From positions 127,505 to 178,017 of the forward strand of contig CAJXUD010000006.1 of the NCBI GenBank assembly GCA_913061415.1: 50,513 nucleotides of DNA. Direction: 5' to 3'. The position numbers and the translations under genes were made by a program. Positions within the stretch are counted from its first letter, which is position 1, and each line of letters starts with the position of its first letter. Source of the DNA: an uncultured Oleispira sp. Its GTDB lineage: Bacteria; Pseudomonadota; Gammaproteobacteria; Pseudomonadales; Oceanobacteraceae. The notes beneath the pieces were generated by a model. It had not been told where the DNA came from. It was given only the letters and a program-made list of their open reading frames with translations, and ran no database searches. This document shows, one piece after another, positions 26,955-36,298 of the stretch.

Positions 26955-26974
26955 TGTGGATAACTTGTGGAAAA
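26955..26974. promoter_or_regulatory. Tandem DnaA boxes upstream of nrdA
   Basis: TGTGGATAA at 26955-26963 is a perfect DnaA box (reverse of TTATCCACA), and TGTGGAAAA at 26966-26974 is a one-mismatch box in the same orientation 11 bases on. The E. coli nrdA promoter region also has DnaA boxes through which DnaA affects expression, so a similar role is plausible. Confidence 0.6.
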
Positions 26975-27176
26975 TCGGTGGACACAAATAATATCCAAAA
27001 TACGCTAAAATAGAACCTAGCAAAGGTTGCTTTTTTCTCATTTGTAACAGAAAAAATTGGAAGTCAGTGCAAAGCACTGATTAAGCGTCTAAAGTTATAC
27101 TTAAGCCTTTCAATATAACGGCAGTTAAAAATACAGCAAGTAGTCGGCAGTTCAAAAAATTGGATAGGAAAATAGT

Positions 27177-27917
27177 GTGGAATTAAAAAATGGTAACAGT
27201 CAGGACGAAAACTGGCGCATCTTGATTGTTGAAGATGACGAACGATTAGCCAATCTGACAAAGGACTATTTAGAGAGCAATGGTCTCAAAGTATCCATAG
27301 AAGGTGATGGTAGTCGCGCGATTGAGCGTATTAAAACTGAGCAGCCGGACCTTGTTGTACTGGATTTGATGCTGCCAGGAGAAGATGGTTTGGCCGTTTG
27401 TCGAATTGTTAGGCCACATTATACTGGCCCAATTCTGATGTTGACTGCTCGCACCGAAGACCTCGATCAGGTATTGGGGTTAGAAATGGGCGCTGATGAT
27501 TACGTCGCTAAGCCTGTTAGACCGAGAGTATTATTGGCTCGTATTCGTGCTTTATTACGCCGAATGAAAGAGAAAACAGAGGCTAAAGACGAGCAAGCTG
27601 AAGGATCTGCTAAGCGTTTGACGTTTGGTAATCTAGTGGTTGATAGCTCGATGCGTGAAGCTTGGTTAGATGGTAATAGCATTGACTTAACCAGTGCAGA
27701 GTTTGATTTGTTGTGGTTATTATCGAGCAGCGCCGGCCATATCTTGACCCGAGAAGAAATTTTCCATCAACTTCGGGGTATTGAATACGATGGACAGGAT
27801 CGCTCGATCGATGTTCGAGTTTCGAGAATTAGACCTAAGGTCGGTGATGATCCGATCAACCCTAAACGCATTAAGACAGTCCGTAGTAAAGGCTATCTCT
27901 TTGTTAAAGAAATTTAA
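27177..27917 (+). CDS. OmpR-family response regulator, RstA-like
   Basis: This 246-aa regulator has a receiver domain with phosphoacceptor D63 (LVVLDLMLPGEDG) and KPVRPR at the conserved lysine, followed by an OmpR-type winged helix (LTSAEFDLLWLLSSSAGHILTREE, then DRSIDVRVSRIRPKVGDD). Sequence character resembles RstA. The start is GTG at 27177 with AGGAAAATA upstream. Its kinase partner follows, but an intrinsic terminator lies between the two, so regulator and kinase are probably made at different levels. Confidence 0.92.
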   Translation: MELKNGNSQDENWRILIVEDDERLANLTKDYLESNGLKVSIEGDGSRAIERIKTEQPDLVVLDLMLPGEDGLAVCRIVRPHYTGPILMLTARTEDLDQVLGLEMGADDYVAKPVRPRVLLARIRALLRRMKEKTEAKDEQAEGSAKRLTFGNLVVDSSMREAWLDGNSIDLTSAEFDLLWLLSSSAGHILTREEIFHQLRGIEYDGQDRSIDVRVSRIRPKVGDDPINPKRIKTVRSKGYLFVKEI

Positions 27918-27941
27918 CATCGTGCACTAAGGTTGCTCCTC

Positions 27942-27973
27942 AAACACCACTCATTCTGAGTGGTGTTTTATTT
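27942..27973 (+). terminator. Strong intrinsic terminator between regulator and kinase genes
   Basis: AAACACCACTCA (27942-27953) pairs perfectly with TGAGTGGTGTTT (27957-27968) across a 3-base loop, followed by a T-rich stretch (TATTTCT). It begins 24 bases after the regulator stop. It lies between two genes of one two-component system, and the GTG at 27960 that would begin the longest kinase frame falls inside the stem. Confidence 0.88.
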
Positions 27974-28001
27974 CTACTTGAATAATATTAGGAGAAAGCA
28001 C

Positions 28002-29567
28002 ATTTTTATTCGAGTTTATTCTGGCTTATTAGCGGCTTTGATACTGGTAGTATTGCTGTGTATGACCGCGCTTCAGTTGGTCGATCATGTTCGCGGCGCG
28101 CAGTTCAATCAAAATGTCGTTCGTGGCAGCTTGCACCTCATCACACAGAGATTACGTAACGATATTACTGAGCAGGGCGAATTAGAAGCTCGGTTTGATG
28201 CACAAATTGATATTGTGAGTAAATCTAAAGCGCAGTTGGATGAATACCAATTGAGTCGCTTGGCGCGACATGAAGTATTGGTTCTTTCTGACGATATTGG
28301 TCAAGAAGCGAAATTGATTACGGTGCTGAATGAACGCTATTTAATCAAAACAACCCTTCGTAATGTAACCGAGCTACAAGCTCAAGCGACAGGTCAGCTG
28401 TTGCTGGAAGATTGGCAGCGCAGTGGTCAGCCCATTGAAACCTTCCTAGAGAAAATATCGCCTCATTTTGGCTACTCATTAAGCTTGCTGCCTTTAGATA
28501 GTTTTGAATTAAGTAAAGGGGATTTAGGCCGCATGCAGTACGGTGACGTACTGATGCGGATTGCCATTGGTGGTGATAGCGCCGACGCTCTGGTTAAGAT
28601 ACCGGGTAAAGAACAAGCCATTAGGATGGGGCCTATTTTTGCTTTCAAACGTTATACCCCATTGGGCATTATTATCATCGTATTGACGGGCTTTATGTTA
28701 TTAGGATTAGGGGTTTATTGGGTCGTTAACTCCTTTGAAATGCGTTTGCGCAAGCTAGAGCAAGCGACCAGTCGTTTATCTCAAGGACATTTGAATGCGC
28801 GAGTTGGGATTAGTGGTTCTGATCCGGTGAGTCGTTTAGGACAAGCCTTTAATCAGATGGCTGATCACATTCAACGCCTTATTAGTGTGCAGCGTGAAAT
28901 GGTGCGCGCTGTATCTCATGAACTTCGTACACCGGTAGCGCGCATTCGATTTGGTGTGCAAATCATTGAAGATACCGCGGGTGATGATCCGTTTGTGATG
29001 AAGCAGCTCACGGGTATGGATTCCGATATTCAAGAGCTCGATGAGCTGATTGACGAAATTTTAACTTACGCTCGCTTAGAAGAGGGGGGTCCGTTATTAG
29101 ACTTCGAACTCACTAATATTCAGGAGCTGATATTACAGCTGGTTGATGAAGCACGCCCTCCTGAGCATGTTGATGTTCGTTATGGCGGTGCCGTCGGTTC
29201 GCAACATGAAGCAGAAGTCGAATACCGTTATATGCATCGAGCCATTCAAAATTTGATTGGTAATGCTTGTCGATATGCAAAGTCACAAGTAGTGGTCACC
29301 TTTTCGGTAGGTGCTGATACCTGTCGAGTTGATGTCGCTGATGATGGGCCGGGCATTCCGGAAGAAGAATGGAATCGAGTATTTACTCCTTTTGCTCGCT
29401 TAGATGATAGCCGTACACGCAGCTCTGGTGGTTATGGTTTAGGATTGTCGATTGTGCGCCGTATTACTTATTGGCACGGTGGCCGCGCGATGGTCAGTAG
29501 AGATGAGGTTTTAGGCGGAGCGAAATTCAGTTTGGTTTGGCCAAAGCGTCATCAAGAGATTTCTTAG
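28002..29567 (+). CDS. Sensor histidine kinase, RstB-like, probable AUU start
   Basis: The kinase has an N-terminal membrane helix (GLLAALILVVLLCMTALQL), a periplasmic domain, a second helix near residue 225-245 (LGIIIIVLTGFMLLGLGVYW), HAMP, the His box AVSHELRTPVARIRFG (H306 in this numbering) and ATPase motifs (NLIGNACRYA, DDGPGIP, GGYGLGLSIV). The frame opens at GTG 27960, but that lies within the terminator. The only good ribosome site, AGGAG at 27990-27994, is seven bases before ATT at 28002; no ATG, GTG or TTG fits it. TTG 27978 is the alternative. The partner regulator is immediately upstream. Confidence 0.88.
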   Translation: MFIRVYSGLLAALILVVLLCMTALQLVDHVRGAQFNQNVVRGSLHLITQRLRNDITEQGELEARFDAQIDIVSKSKAQLDEYQLSRLARHEVLVLSDDIGQEAKLITVLNERYLIKTTLRNVTELQAQATGQLLLEDWQRSGQPIETFLEKISPHFGYSLSLLPLDSFELSKGDLGRMQYGDVLMRIAIGGDSADALVKIPGKEQAIRMGPIFAFKRYTPLGIIIIVLTGFMLLGLGVYWVVNSFEMRLRKLEQATSRLSQGHLNARVGISGSDPVSRLGQAFNQMADHIQRLISVQREMVRAVSHELRTPVARIRFGVQIIEDTAGDDPFVMKQLTGMDSDIQELDELIDEILTYARLEEGGPLLDFELTNIQELILQLVDEARPPEHVDVRYGGAVGSQHEAEVEYRYMHRAIQNLIGNACRYAKSQVVVTFSVGADTCRVDVADDGPGIPEEEWNRVFTPFARLDDSRTRSSGGYGLGLSIVRRITYWHGGRAMVSRDEVLGGAKFSLVWPKRHQEIS

Positions 29568-29699
29568 TATATTAGGCAGTAACAAATGGTTACGTTAATA
29601 CACTCTTACATTACAGACAGTTAGGTGCATCACGGGCAGTATCTTTGGCACGTATCCTTTGGACGCGTGGTGAGAATGTAGCGATTATATCGCTTTTTG

Positions 29700-29728
29700 G
29701 GGGATCCTTTATGGATCCCCTTTTTTTT
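29700..29728 (+). terminator. Intrinsic terminator after the kinase gene
   Basis: GGGGATCC (29700-29707) pairs with GGATCCCC (29713-29720) across TTTAT, followed by eight T residues. It ends plus-strand transcription from the two-component genes just before the convergent metR stop at 29734. Confidence 0.92.
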
Positions 29729-29733
29729 GCCTG

Positions 29734-30651
29734 TTATTTAAGAGGCTCTATACCGACTAGGTTGTTATTACACGAATGTAATGACTGCTTGAGAAAATCT
29801 TTCATATAGCTACTGTCGATTTGTTCTTCTCTGATGGCGGCATAAAGGGTTGGCCAAATGCCTTTTTTCCCTAGCGGTCTTGAGCTGATTAATCCAGCAT
29901 CTAGGTAGGGCTGAAGCGCCCAGTTTGGTAAGCAGGCAACTCCGCGACCACTCGCGACGAGTTGAACAATCATTAGAGTTAGGTCTGCTTGACGGGTTGA
30001 GCTTGGCTCAATGCAGTTGGGGTCAAGAAATTGAGTGAAGATGTCTAAACGCTTTCGTTCCACAGGATAATGAATCAAGGTTTGCTGGGCTAGATCTTCA
30101 GCTTCTATGTATTTTTTATCGGTGAGATTATCTTGGTTCGCAATCGCCAGTAGAGCTTGATAGCGAAAGAGTGGTTGATAATGAATACCAGACATCGGAG
30201 TTGGATCTGCAGTTACCACTAAGTCTAGCTCTCCGCGAGCTAATGCGGGCAAGGGTTCAAAATGAAAGCTAGCCATTAGATCAATTTCAACTTCTGGCCA
30301 TTGGTCCCGAAAGCTATTAATAGCGGGCATAAGCCAGTCAAAACAGCTGTGGCATTCTATTGCCATGTGTAAGCGGCCTGCTTGACCACCGGCTAATTTT
30401 TTTATGTCGCGACTGGTCTGTTCAAGCTGTGGAATGACTTTGTCGGCTAGCTCTAAAATGTGTTCACCCGCGCGGGTAAAACGAATAGGCTTGGTTTTTC
30501 GGACAAATAAACTGAGCCCTAGGCGCTCTTCAACATCTTTTAATTGGTGTGATAACGCTGACTGAGTGAGATGCAGTTGTTTTGCCGCTTCGACTAAAGA
30601 ACCGCCATCACGTAATGCACGTACGGTTTTGAGATGCTTTATTTCTAACAT
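29734..30651 (-). CDS. metR: LysR-family methionine regulator MetR
   Basis: The N-terminal helix-turn-helix (IKHLKTVRALRDGGSLVEAAK, then LTQSALSHQLKDVEERLGL) and the co-inducer domain match MetR, including FVRKTKPIRFT and the diagnostic IECHSCFDWLMPA segment near residue 97. MetR activates metE and related genes with homocysteine as co-inducer. Length 305 is typical. It is not divergent from metE here; instead it lies 70 bases downstream of the aer-like gene on the same strand. An 8-bp inverted repeat sits in that spacer. Confidence 0.92.
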   Translation of the reverse strand: MLEIKHLKTVRALRDGGSLVEAAKQLHLTQSALSHQLKDVEERLGLSLFVRKTKPIRFTRAGEHILELADKVIPQLEQTSRDIKKLAGGQAGRLHMAIECHSCFDWLMPAINSFRDQWPEVEIDLMASFHFEPLPALARGELDLVVTADPTPMSGIHYQPLFRYQALLAIANQDNLTDKKYIEAEDLAQQTLIHYPVERKRLDIFTQFLDPNCIEPSSTRQADLTLMIVQLVASGRGVACLPNWALQPYLDAGLISSRPLGKKGIWPTLYAAIREEQIDSSYMKDFLKQSLHSCNNNLVGIEPLK

Positions 30652-30721
30652 GGATCAGTTCTTAAGTGAGAAAAATTAATGCAATACTATCGTTAACATG
30701 CAATTTTCTCAACTAGAAGAT

Positions 30722-32266
30722 TTATCTGAAGCGTTCAATAATCCTTTCTTGTTCTGTCATGAGTAGGGCTAGCTCATCACTGGCTTGTGCATTGCGCGCA
30801 GAAACTTTTTCAACTTCTGTGGATAAACCCGCGAGTCGATTCAGTCCTTGTTCAATTTGCAATACCGTATCCGCTTGATGACGAATGGATAGACTATTAT
30901 TTTGCGTACTGCTATGGATGGCATCAATATTATCTTGAATTGCAGAAAGTGATGCGTCGGCTTGGTTTGCCTGTAGTAAGCAATTTGCGGCGTGCTCGGT
31001 TCCTTGCTCCATATTGGAGACGGCTAAGTCGGCGCCACTTGCGAGCTTGCCAACAATTGTATGGATCTCGGCGGTCGATTCTTGTGTTCTGAGTGCTAGG
31101 TTTCGCACTTCATCAGCGACTACGGCAAAGCCGCGGCCTTGCTCGCCGGCTCTAGCGGCTTCAATTGCGGCATTTAATGCAAGTAGATTGGTTTGTTCGG
31201 CAATGGCTTTAATCGCATCTAAAAAGCGTTTAATAGACTCTGTTTCTTGGGCAAGCGTGGTTACCGCAGCTGATGTGTTATTAAGCTCTAAAGTTAGGTC
31301 GTTGATTTTGCTGGCTGTACTGGTCACGAGGTCGTGACCTTGTTTAACACTTTGCTGAGCCTCTGTTGCGGCGGTACTGGTATGTTCGGTATTGTCGAGC
31401 AGCACACTGGCAGATTGCGTTATTTGGTGGCTGGCTTGAGCGAGCTGGTCTGTTTCTATATTTTGGCGACGCGCTTGTTCTAGGTTGTCATCGCTCATTT
31501 TTCGTGAGAATTGAGCAAGTTGATTTAAGGGGCCCATATTATCACTGATACGTACTAAAACGGTTTGAAGGCGTCGCTCTAATACGTGTTGCGAAAATTC
31601 TAGTTTGCCGAGTACGCTTCTTTTCCCCGAGAATATATAGGCAGCTAATGCATCGTTTGAAATGTTAGAGGATATTTTTTCAAATGCACTGGTGGTTTTA
31701 TTTTGAGTGATAAAAACCCAAGTCATCAGTGGCAATAAGGTTAATAACGTTACCGCATATTGATCCGTCAAACTTAATAAACCTGCTAAAGCGATGAGCC
31801 AGGGGACAAGTGGCAGCAAGGTTAATGCAATATTCTTGTAAGGTTTAAGTGGGCTTTGCCCTTTTTTTAGTTGCAGATAGGCTTTTTCAGCTCGAGTCAC
31901 TTGGTCGCGATGAGGTTTGGTTCGTACTGATTCATAACCGACAATTTGACCATTCTCAAGGACGGGTGTGACGTAAGCATCAACCCAGTAAAAATCTCCA
32001 TTTTTGCAGCGGTTCTTGACTAAACCTTGCCAGGGCTGGCCACTTTTTAATTGCTCCCACATAAAGGTAAACGCGGCTTCTGGCATATCAGGGTGACGCA
32101 CAATATTATGGGCTGATCCCGTTAACTCTTCTTTGCTAAAGCCACTGATATCAATAAATGCTTGATTGCAGTGAGTGATTTGCCCCTTAACATTGGTAGA
32201 CGATACTAAGTGGTTTGTATCGTCTAACAGCACTTCCTTTTGAGTTACGGGTTGATTGTTTTTCAT
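30722..32266 (-). CDS. aer: Aer-like PAS-domain energy-taxis receptor
   Basis: The N-terminal PAS domain ([47 protein letters not shown]) is the FAD-binding type found in Aer. Two close membrane helices follow at about residues 145-190, then the receptor signalling hairpin ([35 protein letters not shown]). It feeds redox/oxygen signals to CheA through CheW. The frame extends to 32287, but AGGA seven bases before the ATG at 32266 supports that start (514 aa). No periplasmic ligand domain is present, as expected for Aer. Confidence 0.9.
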   Translation of the reverse strand: MKNNQPVTQKEVLLDDTNHLVSSTNVKGQITHCNQAFIDISGFSKEELTGSAHNIVRHPDMPEAAFTFMWEQLKSGQPWQGLVKNRCKNGDFYWVDAYVTPVLENGQIVGYESVRTKPHRDQVTRAEKAYLQLKKGQSPLKPYKNIALTLLPLVPWLIALAGLLSLTDQYAVTLLTLLPLMTWVFITQNKTTSAFEKISSNISNDALAAYIFSGKRSVLGKLEFSQHVLERRLQTVLVRISDNMGPLNQLAQFSRKMSDDNLEQARRQNIETDQLAQASHQITQSASVLLDNTEHTSTAATEAQQSVKQGHDLVTSTASKINDLTLELNNTSAAVTTLAQETESIKRFLDAIKAIAEQTNLLALNAAIEAARAGEQGRGFAVVADEVRNLALRTQESTAEIHTIVGKLASGADLAVSNMEQGTEHAANCLLQANQADASLSAIQDNIDAIHSSTQNNSLSIRHQADTVLQIEQGLNRLAGLSTEVEKVSARNAQASDELALLMTEQERIIERFR

Positions 32267-32440
32267 TCGGCATCCTGACCTATGCAAGTCTAAATTGTGA
32301 TCTTTGTTAATATGCTTGTTGTCTTAACTTATTTGTTAACTATAGACGGTATGAAGAGAAAGACTTGGCTCGGTCAGTATTGCCACGTAAAATCCCTGAC
32401 ATAATTATATAAAAATACCGTTAAATCAGGAATTATCCTT

Positions 32441-33934
32441 ATGTCCCGTTACCTATTGGCTATTGACCAAGGTACTACTAGCAGCCGTGCAATTGTTTTT
32501 GACTTAGATGGCCATATCATTTCCAGCAGTCAGCAAGAGTTTCCGCAAATATTTCCTTGTGATGGCTGGGTAGAGCATGACCCAGAAACAATTTGGCGTA
32601 CGACAGAATGTACGTGCCGAGATGCCATTAAAAAAGCCGCGTTACAGGCAAGTGATATCTTATCGATAGGGATTACTAATCAGCGTGAAACAACCGTTGT
32701 TTGGGATAAAGTGACGGGAGTTCCTATTTATAATGCGATTGTTTGGCAAGACCGCAGAACTGCTGATGTGTGCCAGACGTTGAGAGAAGAAGAAGGTTTG
32801 GTCGAAAAGCTAACCGCTAAAACGGGCTTGTTATTAGACCCTTACTTTTCTGCTAGTAAAATTGCTTGGATTCTTGATAACGTTGAAGGCGCTAGAGGGC
32901 GAGCCGATAAGGGCGAATTACTGTTCGGAACCATTGATACTTTTTTATTGTGGCGATTAACCGGAGGTCTTCAGCATGCAACGGATGCGACTAACGCGTC
33001 GCGCACGTTACTCTTTAATATTCATACCAATCAGTGGGATTGTGATTTATTGGCGCTTTTTAACGTGCCTGCCAATATGTTGCCTGAAGTGCGAGATTGT
33101 GCTGCTGATTATGGTTATACCCAGCAGGATTTATTCGGTGCTGAAATTCCTATTGGTGGTATTGCAGGAGATCAGCAAGCGGCATTAATTGGCCAGGCGT
33201 GTTTTTCTCCAGGTATGGCAAAAAGCACATATGGCACGGGCTGCTTTATGATCATGAATACTGGTGATCAGGCCTTACAATCGAAAAATCGTTTATTAAC
33301 CACGATTGGCTATCGAATTAATGGTGAAACCAGCTATGCCTTAGAGGGCAGTATTTTTATGGCTGGGGCCACGATTCAGTGGATTCGTGATGGCTTGCAA
33401 CTTATTTCCAATGCAACCGAGTGCCAGTCTTTGGCAGAAGAAACCGGTGCTGATAATTCAGTTTATATGGTGCCTGCTTTTACTGGGCTTGGGGCTCCTT
33501 ACTGGGATCCTGAAGCACGGGGCGCTATTTTTGGCTTGGCTCGAGATACCGGTATTAAAGAAATTGTCACTGCTGGCTTGCAGTCTGTTTGTTATCAAAC
33601 TCGCGATCTGCTGCAGGCAATGTCTCAGGATGGGGCTCGTCCGGCCAGTATCCGTGTGGATGGTGGCATGGTAGTGAATGATTGGCTCATGCAGTTTTTA
33701 GCCGATACTTTAGGCGTAACCATTGAGCGTCCTCAAGTGACCGAAACGACGGCGCTGGGGGTAGCTTATTTGGCCGGTTTGCAGGCAGGTGTTTATACGA
33801 GCTTAGAACAAGTAGCGGATTTATGGTCTAACGAGGCTAAGTTTGAACCGAACATGAGCGAGTGTGATCGCGAGCGCTTATATGCAGGTTGGTTAGAGGC
33901 CGTAGGTAAAGTTTTGGGCAGCAAGGATTGTTGA
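32441..33934 (+). CDS. glpK: Glycerol kinase GlpK
   Basis: GlpK phosphorylates glycerol to glycerol-3-phosphate. Family motifs are present from the start ([17 protein letters not shown]), [56 protein letters not shown] and the C-terminal [17 protein letters not shown]. Length 497 is close to E. coli (502). AGGA precedes the ATG. No glpF, glpD or glpR is adjacent, so the gene stands apart from its usual partners. Confidence 0.97.
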   Translation: MSRYLLAIDQGTTSSRAIVFDLDGHIISSSQQEFPQIFPCDGWVEHDPETIWRTTECTCRDAIKKAALQASDILSIGITNQRETTVVWDKVTGVPIYNAIVWQDRRTADVCQTLREEEGLVEKLTAKTGLLLDPYFSASKIAWILDNVEGARGRADKGELLFGTIDTFLLWRLTGGLQHATDATNASRTLLFNIHTNQWDCDLLALFNVPANMLPEVRDCAADYGYTQQDLFGAEIPIGGIAGDQQAALIGQACFSPGMAKSTYGTGCFMIMNTGDQALQSKNRLLTTIGYRINGETSYALEGSIFMAGATIQWIRDGLQLISNATECQSLAEETGADNSVYMVPAFTGLGAPYWDPEARGAIFGLARDTGIKEIVTAGLQSVCYQTRDLLQAMSQDGARPASIRVDGGMVVNDWLMQFLADTLGVTIERPQVTETTALGVAYLAGLQAGVYTSLEQVADLWSNEAKFEPNMSECDRERLYAGWLEAVGKVLGSKDC

Positions 33935-34077
33935 CACAATAATAGCACTCAAATTGTACTGGATTAATAGCGCCGTGTTAGTGAACAATATTTCGTAAAT
34001 TGACATGGCGACATTTGATCAGACCTTTATACTCACTTTTCTTCTTTCGCTGTATGCAGATCGGTGTGAAAAATAGC

Positions 34078-35238
34078 ATGGACGTTTATTTGGATTCTCA
34101 AGCCAGTTCTCGGCAGCATTATCAGCAGGGCTTACAGCGTAACTCTCGAGTTGATACTTTACGACGAACGTCTTTAGCCAGCTTCGGTGCGTTATTATAT
34201 TCGCTGGTATTCTTTCTTTGTTATCACCTTGGTTATGTACAGATAGAAGCGGCTAATTTACTCGTCTTATTTCTGTGTTTTTGGTCTGGACATGTTGCTA
34301 CTGTGGGCTTTGTTTTATATCGCTTTTCCCGTGGACTTTCCGCTCCTAGTACGAGTTTAGCGCATATGATTTGGGCTATTTTATTCGTCACTGTCATTCT
34401 TTACCATACCGTTGAAATACGAGCAGCCTTAATGATGGCATATCTCACTATTTTGTCTTTTGGTGCCTTTAGGGTGCAGCGCCGTGGTTTTTTCGGCATC
34501 ACTTTATTTATTTTGGCCAGCTATGCAATTACGCTATTTTTATTCCAGCTCAATAACTCGGGCAATTGGGCCCCCGAGCTAGAATTTATCATCGGTACTT
34601 CTTTTCTAACTGCCATGCTGGCGTTTTGTATTTTGGGGTCTGAATTCAGTTTATTGAGAGAGCGTTTGGCGACGAGCAATCATGATTTGATTGAGGCGTT
34701 AGGCAAGATTGAAACGTTAGCGATTTCGGATGATTTAACAGGGCTTTATAATCGTCGTCATTTGTTCGATAGCTTAGACAAGCAAAGAGCTCTGGCCAAC
34801 CGTGATGGCAGTCGATTTGTTTTAGCTTATGTCGATGTTGATAAATTTAAAGCGATTAATGACCAATTTGGTACGGAAGCGGGTGATGATGTATTACGCC
34901 AGTTTGCGCATTTGTTGCAAGACTCGGTAAGAGAGGTGGATCTGGTTGCGCGCTATAGCGATACTACCTTTGCTTTGTTGCTGAATGATGTTGGCCTTGA
35001 GGCCGCGGCGATTGTGGTTGAGCGTATACGTCATATTGTAGAAACCATGAGCTTCTCTGAACAACATTTTGACATTACAATTTCTGTTGGTATTACAGAA
35101 TATCGAGCACCAGAAACGATCTATGATACTTCGGAGAGGGCTAATAAATTGTTGTATCAGGCTAAACAGGAAGGGTGTAATCGAGTCGTTAAAGATTTAG
35201 CTTCGGAGCAAACGGGGCAGCTGAATCTTTTGTCCTAG
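34078..35238 (+). CDS. Membrane GGDEF-domain protein with degenerate active site
   Basis: About six membrane helices occupy residues 30-200, followed by a GGDEF-fold domain (LTGLYNRRHLFDSLDKQR, VDVDKFKAINDQFG, ISVGITEY). The signature reads SDTTF (residues 294-298) instead of GG(D/E)EF, so cyclase activity is unlikely. The inhibitory RxxD motif (REVD, 285-288) is kept exactly five residues before it, so c-di-GMP binding is possible. The frame runs up to TTG 34000; I prefer ATG 34078, though ATG 34054 is possible. A bidirectional terminator follows. Confidence 0.85.
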   Translation: MDVYLDSQASSRQHYQQGLQRNSRVDTLRRTSLASFGALLYSLVFFLCYHLGYVQIEAANLLVLFLCFWSGHVATVGFVLYRFSRGLSAPSTSLAHMIWAILFVTVILYHTVEIRAALMMAYLTILSFGAFRVQRRGFFGITLFILASYAITLFLFQLNNSGNWAPELEFIIGTSFLTAMLAFCILGSEFSLLRERLATSNHDLIEALGKIETLAISDDLTGLYNRRHLFDSLDKQRALANRDGSRFVLAYVDVDKFKAINDQFGTEAGDDVLRQFAHLLQDSVREVDLVARYSDTTFALLLNDVGLEAAAIVVERIRHIVETMSFSEQHFDITISVGITEYRAPETIYDTSERANKLLYQAKQEGCNRVVKDLASEQTGQLNLLS

Positions 35239-35277
35239 GTTCTGCATTAGCCGCTATTCAAAATTAAAGAACTATCC

Positions 35278-35315
35278 AAAAAAAGCACAAAGACCTAAAT
35301 CTTTATGCTTTTTTT
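35278..35315. terminator. Bidirectional terminator between GGDEF gene and argF
   Basis: A-rich AAAAAAAGCA pairs with TGCTTTTTTT, enclosing an inner AAAGA/TCTTT stem with a 6-base loop. A-tract and T-tract on either side let it serve both the plus-strand GGDEF gene and the minus-strand argF gene. Confidence 0.8.
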
Positions 35316-35377
35316 ACTCTGGTTGTCTCTGTGTAGCGCAGCGGCTCGGTGCCTCTGTGGTAAACCGCTTTAAGCGT

Positions 35378-36286
35378 TTAAGCTTTCTGACACATCAAAA
35401 ACTCAAGCAGGGCTTTTTGAGCGTGTAAGCGATTCTCGGCTTCGTCCCAAACCACTGATTCCAAATCATCCATCACTTCAGCGCTGACTTCTTCACCGCG
35501 GTGAGCAGGAAGGCAGTGCATGAATAGCGCATCTGGGTTCGCTAGATCCATCAGTTCTTTATTCACCTGATAATTGGCAAACTTCAGTTCACGCTCTTTT
35601 TGCTCTTCTTCTTGACCCATCGACGCCCAAACGTCGGTGACGATTAGGTCAGAATTAATCACCGCTTCTTTCGGATCACGAATAATCTGAACACGATCAG
35701 CGTTGGCGTCTAACAAGCTCTGGTGTGGATCAAAACCTTCAGGGCAGGCAATGTTCAGCTTAAAGTCAAACTGACGAGCAGCGTTGATGTAGGAATGGCA
35801 CATATTATTACCGTCGCCTACCCAAGTCACTGTTTTGCCTTTGATGCTGCCGCGATGTTCTTTATACGTTTGCATGTCGGCTAATAGCTGGCATGGGTGG
35901 TAATCATCGGTTAATGCGTTAATCACAGGCACTTTAGAATGCTTGGCGAACTTCTCTACAATGTCATGTTCGAAGGTGCGAATCATGATTGCATCGACCA
36001 TGCGAGACATAACGCGAGCGCTGTCTTCAATCGGTTCCCCACGACCCAGTTGAGTATCGCGAGACGATAAGAAGATCGCGCTGCCACCAAACTGTGTCAT
36101 GCCAGCTTCAAAAGAAATACGCGTACGGGTAGACGACTTTTCGAAAATCATACCCAGTACTTGGTTCTTTAAAGGTTCGTAAATCTCACCCGCGTGCTGC
36201 ATCTTTTTTAATTCGATGGCGCGATTGATAACCCAGTCAAGTTCAGCAGGTTCTAAATCTAATAATGTTAAAAAATGTCTAGCCAT
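35378..36286 (-). CDS. argF: Ornithine carbamoyltransferase ArgF
   Basis: This enzyme makes citrulline from ornithine and carbamoyl phosphate in arginine synthesis. The carbamoyl-phosphate motif SSTRTR lies at residues 51-56, with the [14 protein letters not shown] segment and the [11 protein letters not shown] motif (ornithine site) near residue 264. Length 302 fits the Pseudomonas-type anabolic enzyme. It starts 12 bases after the argD stop on the same strand, forming an argD-argF operon. Confidence 0.96.
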   Translation of the reverse strand: MARHFLTLLDLEPAELDWVINRAIELKKMQHAGEIYEPLKNQVLGMIFEKSSTRTRISFEAGMTQFGGSAIFLSSRDTQLGRGEPIEDSARVMSRMVDAIMIRTFEHDIVEKFAKHSKVPVINALTDDYHPCQLLADMQTYKEHRGSIKGKTVTWVGDGNNMCHSYINAARQFDFKLNIACPEGFDPHQSLLDANADRVQIIRDPKEAVINSDLIVTDVWASMGQEEEQKERELKFANYQVNKELMDLANPDALFMHCLPAHRGEEVSAEVMDDLESVVWDEAENRLHAQKALLEFLMCQKA

Positions 36287-36298
36287 AATGGCGATTCC

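Larger units (their letters stand above)
26636..27176. other. 541-bp divergent regulatory region between nrdA and rstA-like gene
   Basis: No credible gene lies here. It holds a 15-bp direct repeat (ACACAGGATATGGCG at 26781-26795 and 26880-26894), two NrdR-box-like palindromes, two DnaA boxes and a weak hairpin with a T-run on the plus strand (AACCT/AGGTT, 27014-27036). On the minus strand a possible promoter reads TTGAAC-N17-TAAATA, around 26838-26866, pointing to nrdA. The right end carries the rstA-like start signals. Confidence 0.7.

Noticed and set aside
30787-31337. Plus-strand frames opposite the aer-like gene
   Set aside because: They are shadows of the strongly conserved receptor signalling domain on the minus strand.
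32903-32910. GCCGATAA sigma-28-like -10 inside glpK
   Set aside because: It has no -35 element and lies within the glpK coding region.
35325-35377. tRNA-like string (GTAGCGCAGCGGCTCGG) before argF
   Set aside because: It looks like a D-arm, but there is no acceptor stem, anticodon arm or T-loop sequence to complete a tRNA.
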